NCBI RefSeq assembly: GCF_900156045.1
Contig: NZ_FTMX01000001.1
Coordinates: 806,001 to 870,000 of the forward strand
DNA from: Peribacillus simplex
Lineage (GTDB): Bacteria > Bacillota > Bacilli > Bacillales > DSM-1321
Reading direction: 5' to 3'
Length of the DNA stretch: 64,000 nucleotides
How positions within the stretch are numbered: position 1 is the first letter of the stretch; each line of letters starts with the position of its first letter. Below are positions 37,097 through 44,321 of the stretch, in pieces. The notes beneath the pieces are model-generated. The model did no database searches, had not been told where the DNA came from, and saw nothing but the letters and a program-made list of their open reading frames with translations. The position numbers and the translations under genes were made by a program.

Positions 37097-37723
37097 ATGA
37101 AATGGAAACAAATTCCTCTAGGCCCGCTGCAAACGAATTGTTATGTAGTTTCCGATGGACAGGATTGCATCATTTTCGATCCGGGTGAAGAGCCACAGAA
37201 AATCATACAGTACATACAAACAAAAAATTTAAAGCCTTTGGCGATTTTATTGACACATGCACATTTTGACCATATCGGTGCTCTTGATGCTATTCGGGAT
37301 CATTATGGGATACCTGCATATATTCATGAAAAAGAGGCCAAATGGCTGCTTGATCCCGCGTTGAATGGTTCCCAAAACTGGTTCCCTGAAAATCCGATGC
37401 GAATGAAGCCTGCCGATCACATCCTGGCAAATGAGCAGGAACTCACTATTGGAGGATTCACTTTCGAAGTATTCGAAACTCCCGGACACTCACCAGGGAG
37501 CGTTTCGTATTATGTGAAGGAAGAACGTTTCCTCTTTTCAGGTGACGTCTTGTTCCAAGGAAGCGTTGGCAGGACCGATTTAATAGGGGGAAGCGAGGCA
37601 GTGCTGTTAAATAGCATTGAAACGAAGCTGCTGACACTTTCTGATGATGCTATCGTTTTTCCTGGTCATGGGCCTGTCACGACCATTTTGGATGAAAAGA
37701 ATACTAATCCCTTTTTGAGATAA
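37097..37723 (+). CDS. yqgX: Metallo-beta-lactamase-fold hydrolase YqgX (glyoxalase II-like)
   Basis: This cytoplasmic MBL-fold hydrolase resembles hydroxyacylglutathione hydrolases. The di-metal motif is LTHAHFDHIG, with further ligands in TPGHSPGS, FSGDVLF and FPGHGP. The conserved start is PLGPLQTNCYVV. ATG at 37097 leaves nine bases after GGAG and aligns with the B. subtilis start; ATG at 37091 is possible. The substrate in Bacillus, which lacks glutathione, is unknown; bacillithiol adducts are a guess. Confidence 0.88.
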   Translation: MKWKQIPLGPLQTNCYVVSDGQDCIIFDPGEEPQKIIQYIQTKNLKPLAILLTHAHFDHIGALDAIRDHYGIPAYIHEKEAKWLLDPALNGSQNWFPENPMRMKPADHILANEQELTIGGFTFEVFETPGHSPGSVSYYVKEERFLFSGDVLFQGSVGRTDLIGGSEAVLLNSIETKLLTLSDDAIVFPGHGPVTTILDEKNTNPFLR

Positions 37724-37730
37724 TGACTTG

Positions 37731-37760
37731 CAGGTGCCATATGGCACCTGTTTTATTTTT
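37731..37760 (+). terminator. Terminator after yqgX
   Basis: The perfect palindrome CAGGTGCCATATGGCACCTG is followed by TTTTATTTTT. Confidence 0.85.
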
Positions 37761-38085
37761 AGCATTTTTATAATGTGAAAATATTGAAAGGGGTCATTTC
37801 CGCAACTATACTGAAGATAAAAACGTAAAAGGCTTAAAGAAATTTCTGTGGTCTTCCTAGTGTGGATGACTCTTCTGATTCTGCCCTGAATTAAGATGCA
37901 TATTTGCTGGAAGCATTCATTTTTTATGGTGTCACTCGTGAGATGAAAAATTGAACATTTTGTGAACCTTAAATTTGTTTTCGAGTATGATTGTCGATAA
38001 AAAAACTTATTTATGTGTTTTATTAAGAAAAAGGAAAGTTTAATTTTCAATATGATGAAAGATGATGGAGACGGAGGCTGTTGTG

Positions 38086-39186
38086 TTGAAAAATCACTTG
38101 AAGGAATTGATTGCAGGAAGCCCCCAAAAAAGGATTTCCTTTCATGACTATATGGATGCTGTTTTATATACGCCAAATATAGGCTACTATGCACGCGCAA
38201 AAGAGAAAATTGGTCCAAGAGGGGATTTTTATACGTCTGGCAATGTTGGGGATGCATTCGGGAGATCACTGGCCAGGTGGTTCGTTTATTTGATAAAAAG
38301 GTGCGGAGTTTCACCAAGAATCATCGAGGTCGGCGCAGGGGACGGTAAGTTGGCTTATGACATCCTTGTTTTCATAAAAGAAATGGAACCGCAGATATGG
38401 GACTCTCTGACTTATATCCTTGTGGATGGCAGTCCATTTCATAGAAAGGTTCAGCAAGAACGTATAGGGATGTTCAAACAGGCAGTTTCTGCCGCCAGTT
38501 TAGAAAAATGGACGAATGTAAATGGAATCGTCTTTTCAAATGAACTTTTCGACGCGTTGCCTGTACATGTTATTGAAAAGGATAAGGGAGCCCTTGTAGA
38601 GGTATTCGTCACTGAAAAGGAAGGCGATTTGGTAGAAGTGAGGGAACCTTTGGACAACCCTGACATTCTATCTTACCTTACAGAACGAACTATCACCTTA
38701 AATGAAAGACAGCGATATGAAGTACCTCTAAAAATGGTCCGTGAATATGAGAAGATCGTTTCCTGTATCGAATCGGGTATTCTCCTTACGATTGATTATG
38801 GCTATACCGATAGGGAATGGAAGGAGCCAGCTCATCTTCTAGGAAGCTTGAGGGGCTATTATCAGCATCAAATGATTAAAGATGCGCTTATGTATCCTGG
38901 TGATATGGATTTGACGACACATATCCATTTTGACACATTAATCGAGATGGGAAAAAGAAAGGAACTTTCCAATCAGGGGCTATTTCTTCAAAATGAATTC
39001 TTGCTTAAAGCAGGGATACTGGAGGAATTGAAGGACCATCAAGGAACTGATCCATTCTCGAAAACGGCAAAGCGTAATCGGGCAATTCGGGGGCTAATCG
39101 TTCCAGGGGGATTTAGTGAACATTTCAAAGTGTTGCTCCAATCAAAGAATTTAGCAGAAGATGTGAGGATCTTTCCTGAATGGTGA
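38086..39186 (+). CDS. MidA/NDUFAF7-type SAM-dependent methyltransferase (COG1565)
   Basis: This protein belongs to the DUF185/MidA family of class I methyltransferases, whose mitochondrial members methylate an Arg of complex I. The start has ISFHDYMDAVLYTPNIGYY and RGDFYTSGNVGDAFG. The SAM site is IIEVGAGDGKLAYDI, followed by FSNELFDALPVHV and LTIDYGY. The bacterial target is not known. TTG at 38086 has GGAGG eight bases before; an ATG 24 bases upstream has no site. The 320 bases before it hold the yqgX terminator and no other gene. Confidence 0.88.
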   Translation: MKNHLKELIAGSPQKRISFHDYMDAVLYTPNIGYYARAKEKIGPRGDFYTSGNVGDAFGRSLARWFVYLIKRCGVSPRIIEVGAGDGKLAYDILVFIKEMEPQIWDSLTYILVDGSPFHRKVQQERIGMFKQAVSAASLEKWTNVNGIVFSNELFDALPVHVIEKDKGALVEVFVTEKEGDLVEVREPLDNPDILSYLTERTITLNERQRYEVPLKMVREYEKIVSCIESGILLTIDYGYTDREWKEPAHLLGSLRGYYQHQMIKDALMYPGDMDLTTHIHFDTLIEMGKRKELSNQGLFLQNEFLLKAGILEELKDHQGTDPFSKTAKRNRAIRGLIVPGGFSEHFKVLLQSKNLAEDVRIFPEW

Positions 39187-39192
39187 CAAGTA

Positions 39193-39224
39193 AAAACCCA
39201 TGAATCAAAATTCATGGGTTATGT
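39193..39224. terminator. Hairpin between the methyltransferase gene and yqgY
   Basis: AACCCATGAA and TTCATGGGTT pair around six bases, with A residues upstream. It lies between convergent genes, but the T run is short. Confidence 0.65.
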
Positions 39225-39238
39225 AATATTGCTTGTTC

Positions 39239-39481
39239 TTAATGCGCAGTACCCGGAGTCATCATGAATACGCTCCAGTAGGAAAATCCTGCAAAGAAAA
39301 CGGTAAGATAGGCGCCGAAAACATAGATATACATGCGCTCAGATAATTTCAAATAACTTAAAAGTACAAAAAAGATCGTTTGTGCAAAGAAAAGCAAAGA
39401 CGTTTGATGCATGTGGCCAAGATAAAAGAAAATTGCCATAATTCCTGTCCAAAATCCACATACTCTGAACATGCGTTCCAC
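39239..39481 (-). CDS. yqgY: YqgY-like membrane protein (DUF2626)
   Basis: This 80-residue membrane protein has three hydrophobic segments. It aligns with B. subtilis YqgY along its length: MERMFRVCGFWTGI at the start and LKLSERMYIYVFGAYLTVF in the centre. The GTG start has AAGGAGGG eight bases upstream. Function is unknown; the family is found in Bacillaceae. Confidence 0.88.
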   Translation of the reverse strand: MERMFRVCGFWTGIMAIFFYLGHMHQTSLLFFAQTIFFVLLSYLKLSERMYIYVFGAYLTVFFAGFSYWSVFMMTPGTAH

Positions 39482-39566
39482 CCGAATCCCTCCTTATGTC
39501 TAGTCGTGTACATTCTAAATAATTATAAATGAAATTGTAAGGTAATGTAAAGGATGCCTTTTGTTT

Positions 39567-40268
39567 CTATGTGAGAACCGAAGCCTGGTATGAGCATGTT
39601 GCACAATTGGACATCATATTTTCTAATTCCACAATATCGACATTCTCAAACAAGGCTTCGAACATACCTTCTAAAAATGAATTGTGCATGGAGCAAATTG
39701 TTCTTGGCTCCACTTCAGCAACTTCCTTAAACGGGCAATTGAAAATACGGAAGTATATTTTATTTTCTTCTTCGCTTGCTTGTATTTCAGGGGATAACCC
39801 TGCGATGGTAGCCGCATTTTTAAGCAAGTCGACCTTTTCCCCAAAACCAAGTCGATCGATCGATGTCGAATTCAGGGCTAGTTGCTGATCGATCAATTCC
39901 TCCCCGAATACTTTTCCCGTTTCATAAAGTGCCTGTTTTCCTTGTTCCCCTAATGTCATCATCGTCTGGATGGCAATCCTTGAAAGCAGCTGATAGTTCC
40001 TATATGGAAAATGAAGCTGAATGACTTTATCAGATAATCGATAAAGTCTGCTGGGACGACCGCCTTTCCCGGTCTTTCGGGCATCCGAGGTCAACATATC
40101 GATATCCTCAAGTTTTGACAAATGCAGACGGGCAACATTTGGATGGATATTAAAAGAATCGGCGATCTGCTGTACCGATACATCACCATGCTTGTTCACA
40201 ATATGCTGATATATATAATATCTGGTGGGATCAGCTAACACATTTGTTATTTTTAACGTTTGTTCCAT
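39567..40268 (-). CDS. ArsR/DeoR-type regulator with a cysteine-rich, probably Fe-S-binding C-terminus
   Basis: The N-terminal winged helix-turn-helix (VLADPTRYYIYQHI ... VSVQQIADSFNIHPNVARLHLSKL) is followed by a wing region GKGGRPSRLYRL. The C-terminal half has four spaced cysteines: FNCPF, TICSMH, and SNCATCSY at the end. This layout recalls SufR-like regulators that carry a labile iron-sulfur cluster, but the identification is by pattern only. ATG at 40268 has GGGGGATG upstream and gives 233 residues. It is divergent from mgsR. Confidence 0.75.
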   Translation of the reverse strand: MEQTLKITNVLADPTRYYIYQHIVNKHGDVSVQQIADSFNIHPNVARLHLSKLEDIDMLTSDARKTGKGGRPSRLYRLSDKVIQLHFPYRNYQLLSRIAIQTMMTLGEQGKQALYETGKVFGEELIDQQLALNSTSIDRLGFGEKVDLLKNAATIAGLSPEIQASEEENKIYFRIFNCPFKEVAEVEPRTICSMHNSFLEGMFEALFENVDIVELENMMSNCATCSYQASVLT

Positions 40269-40480
40269 TACATCCCCCTGTTTCCATAGTTTAACTATGT
40301 CCATTATAATGCAGACAGAAAAAAATGGAATAAGAGAAAGGGCAAACTCCCTTTAGTTTAAAAAATGTTCACAAATAAAGCGGATTGATAAGCAGATATC
40401 TATACAATAATTGTACAAATGTTATACAATCATTACATGGATTATTAATGTATACAAATTGTGAACGGGGAGTGATTAGT

Positions 40481-40861
40481 ATGGCACAGTTAACTTTCTT
40501 TTCGTATCCAAGTTGTACATCTTGCCGCAAAACAAAAAAATGGTTAAGGGCAAATCAAGTTTCCTTCGATGAGCGACATTTATTCAGAGAGACTCCAACT
40601 GTAGCGGAGTTAAAAAGAATTCTTGAATTGACATCGGAAGGGCTTGATGAAGTCTTAGCGACAAGAAGTGAAGCATACAAAGACTTACAAGTTAATATTG
40701 ACGAAATGATGCTTTCTGATGCAATCCAATTATTAACAAAAGAACCGAAGTTATTAAGAAGGCCCATTCTCATAGAGGGGCAAAAACTGGTGATTGGTCA
40801 TAATGTAGACGCATTAAGAAATTTGGTTTCCCAAAGGCTTAATTTGAAAATGAGCATGTGA
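40481..40861 (+). CDS. mgsR: Spx/ArsC-family regulator MgsR (YqgZ)
   Basis: MgsR is a paralogue of Spx that binds RNA polymerase alpha and adjusts a subset of the general stress response. The redox CXXC switch is in PSCTSCRK at residues about 10-17, and LRRPILIE is the conserved ArsC-like strand. The 126 residues equal the B. subtilis protein. ATG at 40481 has GGGGAGTGA upstream; earlier in-frame ATGs give an unrelated leader. A terminator follows and then comGA. Confidence 0.9.
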   Translation: MAQLTFFSYPSCTSCRKTKKWLRANQVSFDERHLFRETPTVAELKRILELTSEGLDEVLATRSEAYKDLQVNIDEMMLSDAIQLLTKEPKLLRRPILIEGQKLVIGHNVDALRNLVSQRLNLKMSM

Positions 40862-40863
40862 GA

Positions 40864-40897
40864 TGATTCTCGAAGTTTTTTCGAGAATTTTTTTTCT
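40864..40897 (+). terminator. Terminator after mgsR
   Basis: ATTCTCGAA and TTCGAGAAT pair around five T residues and run into eight T residues. Confidence 0.88.
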
Positions 40898-40962
40898 TGA
40901 AGCAGGAATTTGTCGTGGATTGTCGAATCCATACAACAAGAACATAGGAGGTGATGAATGAA

Positions 40963-41733
40963 TTGATATCGATTGAAAAGACCGCAGAAAAAATACTGAC
41001 CCGTGCTGTACAGGAATCGGCATCTGATATCCACATTTTTTTTCGCAGGGAGGGACCTCTCATCCAATTCAGGATAGATAATAAGCTTGTTCCAAGGGAA
41101 ACATTATCATTCTTTGAAGCTGAGAGGCTGATCGCTCATTTGAAGTTCCTAGCCTCGATGGATATAGGGGAGAAAAGGAGGCCCCAGAGTGGTGCCATCA
41201 CCATCAATTTGGCTAACCAGGTGGTCGGACTCCGCCTTTCCACTTTACCCACTGCCCATCTCGAAAGCTTGGTCATCCGCTTAATACCCCAACAGAATAT
41301 CCTTCCTCTAGAACAGTTATCCTTATTTCCAAGCACCGTTCAAAAATTGATTGCACTCCTTAAGCATTCCCATGGCATGCTCATATTTACCGGTCCGACT
41401 GGCAGTGGAAAAACCACTACACTATATTCCCTGCTTCACCATGCCCAAGAGATGATCAATCGAAATATTATTACACTTGAAGATCCAATTGAAAATGTAT
41501 CCGAAAAGGTATTGCAAGTCCAAATCAATGAAAAGGCGGGCATTACGTATTCTGTCGGACTAAAAGCTGTTCTGAGGCATGACCCTGACGTGATCATGGT
41601 TGGGGAAGTCAGAGATGCAGAAACCGCTAAAATCGCAGTGCGTGCCGCATTGACCGGTCATTTGATACTTACAACCATGCATACAAGGGACGCCCAGGGC
41701 GCCATCTCCAGTGTCGGAGGACATCATAAGTGA
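40963..41733 (+). pseudogene. comGA: comGA, 5' part only, interrupted by a Tn7-like element
   Basis: ComGA is the secretion ATPase that assembles the competence pseudopilus for DNA uptake. The visible part has Walker A (FTGPTGSGKTTT), the Asp box, Walker B (MVGEVRDAET) and the His box (GHLILTTMHTRDAQGAI), about 250 of roughly 355 residues. TTG at 40963 lies eight bases after GGAGGTG and aligns with the B. subtilis start. Similarity stops after codons for Ala-Ile-Ser and the first two bases of an apparent Arg codon (41711); the reading frame then runs 22 bases into foreign DNA to a stop. The last third and the downstream comG genes are not in the window, so transformation should be lost unless the element excises. 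Confidence 0.92.
41707..41711. other. Putative 5-bp target site of the transposon (TCCAG)
   Basis: The last five bases of comGA before the element are TCCAG. Tn7-family insertion duplicates five bases, so the same five bases should follow the right end, which is outside the window. Confidence 0.55.
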
Positions 41734-41745
41734 TAATTGAGACAG
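41712..41745 (+). mobile_element. Left terminus of a Tn7-like transposon
   Basis: The terminal sequence TGTCGGAGGACATCATAAGT resembles the Tn7 left end TGTGGGCGGACAATAAAGTC: TGT start, GGACA core and ATAAGT-like TnsB contact, followed by TGA and A-rich bases in both. It starts exactly where comGA homology stops. The element extends to beyond 64000; the region from here on is visibly AT-richer than the chromosome to the left. Confidence 0.75.
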
Positions 41746-41845
41746 CATATTTAGTAATAAAAAAACTTGTAACTTGCGATATATCAGTAGCTATAAGTCA
41801 TTAAGAAATGATAATGAAAAGTGTAAGTCAACAGAGAGCTTGAGA
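41725..41845 (+). repeat. Candidate TnsB-binding repeats in the left end
   Basis: CATAAGTGAT (41725), TATAAGTCAT (41792) and TGTAAGTCAA (41822) share an ATAAGT-n-A core in the same orientation, in the terminal 135 bases. Tn7 ends carry several 22-bp TnsB sites with a similar core. The spacing (67 and 30 bases) is irregular, as at the Tn7 left end. Confidence 0.5.
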
Positions 41846-41945
41846 TTTAGGACAAATATTGTAAGAAATCAGAGGAAGGAAAACTGTTTTAAAAGCTCGC
41901 CACGCATCGATACAAAGAATATTTGATTTAGATAGTTTGGAGCCG

Positions 41946-41979
41946 CAAAAGGCACATACAGATTGTATGCGCCTTTTTG
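41946..41979 (+). terminator. Hairpin inside the left end region
   Basis: AAAAGGCACATACA and TGTATGCGCCTTTTT pair with one mismatch. No gene reads into it from the left except the broken comGA, so it may insulate the element from host transcription. The rest of 41734-42214 shows no gene. Confidence 0.6.
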
Positions 41980-42214
41980 ATATAGCTTTTAATTAGTATT
42001 TTTCCAATAAGGTTTCTAAAGATATACCTATCCCAAACGCGTCAAGTTTTGCCTTCCTTTTATCAAACAATATGTTCGAAGAGATTACCCTTTCAGCATA
42101 AAAAAGGCTTCACTCCACATTGAAGTAAAGCACTTATTAGTTCTAAAGACTTATAGTGAGTTGTAAATGATAATAATTTTTGTGATTTATGAGGTAGAGG
42201 ATGCTTAATTTTTA

Positions 42215-43147
42215 TTAATCAATTTCAATTAGTAGTTCATCTATAATTTCTGCTAATAATTCAACGCTCCTATTTTCTTCGTCAATTGTATTTTCTACCC
42301 CTCCAATTTGAAGAAGGAGTGAGTTCGGAAATAAGTCATGGTTATAAAAGTTTTGTTTATAAGGATTTTTAGTTTGTGATGTTTTCAGTAAGACTCCTCT
42401 AGAAAGTCCAGGATACTTCTTTTCTAACTTTTGATGAAAGAGATTTGCGATTTTTCGGTTTTCTTTAAAATTAGGACTGTTTTCCGAGACAACAAATGAC
42501 ACACTGGCTACATCTTTTCCATTTATTCTAACGGTTGTAGCATCTTTTAGTTGAGTATCTCTGTGAATATCTATAATTAATTTTAAATTCTTATTTTTAT
42601 CAAGAACAGTTTGTACTTCTTTCCCTGACATATCATATATGTTTGAGTAATCTAAATCACGGTCACGAACTATTTTGTCAAAATCCGTGGTGCTGTGCGA
42701 TACATTAATATTTTTTTTCCTTAATTCACTAGTTAGTTCTGCACCTACCATCGTAATATTTTTATTCTCATCGTATGCTTCATCTAGGTTTTTATTTTCA
42801 AGTAACGGTGTAAAGGATTCCGTGGTATGGGTGTGGTAAATAAATACAGAAGGATTATTAGTTGAAGCAGTCATGCTTTCCTCATTATTTTTAGGAATGG
42901 CAGACATTACAGTTTGGTAAGACTTTATAATGTGCTGATTCCCCCCAAAAAGGAAAGTCCAGGCAGTTAGCGCCACTGTTGCAATAACTACAGACCAATA
43001 ATAAGAAAGCTTCTTAATTTTACTTACTTTCCTTATATGGTTAGCCTTTTTAACTAATAAGTGTCTTGTATCATTCACAAACTCTGTTCTTGGATTTAAA
43101 TTCGTTGAGCGTTTAATCTCTTCAAAAATTTCATTATCATTTTGCAT
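42215..43147 (-). CDS. SpoIIP-family peptidoglycan hydrolase with N-terminal anti-sigma-like segment
   Basis: The 310-residue protein has a short cytoplasmic N-terminus (EIFEEIKRSTNLNPRTEFVNDTRHLLVKKA, resembling ECF anti-sigma starts), one membrane helix (YYWSVVIATVALTAWTFLFGG) and an extracytoplasmic SpoIIP domain. SpoIIP motifs are YHTHTTESFTP, IDIHRDTQ and IGGVENTIDEENRS, including the His residues of this amidase/endopeptidase family. Its ATG at 43147 has GAGGAGG upstream and overlaps the sigma gene by 11 bases. The pairing suggests that the sigma factor and hydrolase form a regulatory unit. Unlike chromosomal spoIIP it is not near gpr. Confidence 0.8.
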   Translation of the reverse strand: MQNDNEIFEEIKRSTNLNPRTEFVNDTRHLLVKKANHIRKVSKIKKLSYYWSVVIATVALTAWTFLFGGNQHIIKSYQTVMSAIPKNNEESMTASTNNPSVFIYHTHTTESFTPLLENKNLDEAYDENKNITMVGAELTSELRKKNINVSHSTTDFDKIVRDRDLDYSNIYDMSGKEVQTVLDKNKNLKLIIDIHRDTQLKDATTVRINGKDVASVSFVVSENSPNFKENRKIANLFHQKLEKKYPGLSRGVLLKTSQTKNPYKQNFYNHDLFPNSLLLQIGGVENTIDEENRSVELLAEIIDELLIEID

Positions 43148-43676
43148 TCTCAAAAACCTCCTCTATTGAAAGATTAAGTTTCTTTCTTAATACTTTTAAT
43201 GCTCTATGGTAATCGACTTTGACTTTTGCTTCGTTACATTGCAATATTGTTGAGGTTTCCTTAATGGAAAATTCATTTATTCCCCTTAGAATGACAATAC
43301 TTCTATACGTAGGTTTTAATGACTGTATAGCAGCTTGCAATACTTTTGTACGTTCATTATCTTGTAGAATCTCATCTGGAATTTTCCTATTTGAAACAAG
43401 TTGTTTAAAAAAGCTATCTTTAAATACAGCAGAAAATCTTTTTTTCCTGTGGTGGTCAATTGCAGCGTGTTTGGCTATGGAAAGAATCCACGTTTTTAAT
43501 GTACATTGCTTGTTAAATTTAGATTGAGATTGTAGTAACCGTATAAAAACATCTTGGGTTAAATCTTCAGCATCGTTTTGGTTCCCAGTAAAACAAATCA
43601 AGAACTTATAAACATCTCGATAATACTTGTTGTAGATTATCTCGATACTCTCGTCTAAATTATCTTTATCAAGCAA
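43137..43676 (-). CDS. ECF-type RNA polymerase sigma factor
   Basis: This 179-residue extracytoplasmic-function sigma factor has region 2 visible as YRDVYKFLICFTGNQNDAEDLTQDVF ... TLKTWILSIAKHAAIDHHRKKR and region 4 as LKPTYRSIVILRGINEFSIKETSTIL followed by the recognition helix. The TTG start is five bases after GGAGGGG. It overlaps the downstream SpoIIP-like gene, which likely encodes its membrane partner. An ECF-like promoter lies just upstream (43707-43734), so it probably drives its own operon. Other targets are not visible. Confidence 0.9.
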   Translation of the reverse strand: MLDKDNLDESIEIIYNKYYRDVYKFLICFTGNQNDAEDLTQDVFIRLLQSQSKFNKQCTLKTWILSIAKHAAIDHHRKKRFSAVFKDSFFKQLVSNRKIPDEILQDNERTKVLQAAIQSLKPTYRSIVILRGINEFSIKETSTILQCNEAKVKVDYHRALKVLRKKLNLSIEEVFENAK

Positions 43677-43706
43677 AAATACCCCTCCTTTTTTGTGTTC
43701 AATTAT

Positions 43707-43734
43707 TAATCGAATAAGAATCCAAAAAGTTACA
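43707..43734 (-). promoter_or_regulatory. Autoregulatory ECF promoter
   Basis: On the reverse strand TGTAAC (43734-43729) and CGATTA (43712-43707) are separated by exactly 16 bases, the standard ECF -35/-10 layout, about 30 bases before the sigma start. The -35 carries the AAC core. Confidence 0.65.
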
Positions 43735-44321
43735 ATATTTAAAAATAAAAAAAGATATTAATTTAAAGTGTTTTGGAATTAATTATAAATAAGTGCATAG
43801 CGTTGAATTTTTTCGGGGGAATAAATGTACTAGTAACAAACCATTCCATAACTTTAATGAACTAACCTGCTCCGTTAGAATAAGTAGAAAACTTCACAAT
43901 ATCACACGCACTAACAAATATTTCCATATCTGACCATCATCTTTTGAGTTTATATCTTGTCTACTATGTAAATCAACCTTTACTTTAAAAATCGCCTTTT
44001 ATTAAAACTTGTTACAAACGGTAGGAGTTACTGCGGCAGCTCTTTTTCCTGCTAATAGAGTTCTTTCAAAATGGCTGTCTCCTTAACCTAGAAACAAAAA
44101 ATCCATTTGCAATGTCATTTTCTTTCTCTACTAATAAATTCAGAAAATATTAATTTGATAGTTCTTCACATTGTATTATTGGAAGTAGCTTTACCTTATA
44201 TATACAGAATTTTAGATATTAAGAGTAGGTTTTAATTATTGTACCAACATTTAAATTTAATGGTATATTTATACTATATGTAATAATAGTTGATAAAAAG
44301 GTTATGAAAGGAAGTAAGTAA
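43735..44321. other. AT-rich intergenic stretch between the sigma and gajA operons
   Basis: No gene is supported here. A small palindrome CTAAC-CTGCTCC-GTTAG lies near 43864. The 100 bases before gajA are very A/T rich and should hold its promoter. Confidence 0.5.
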
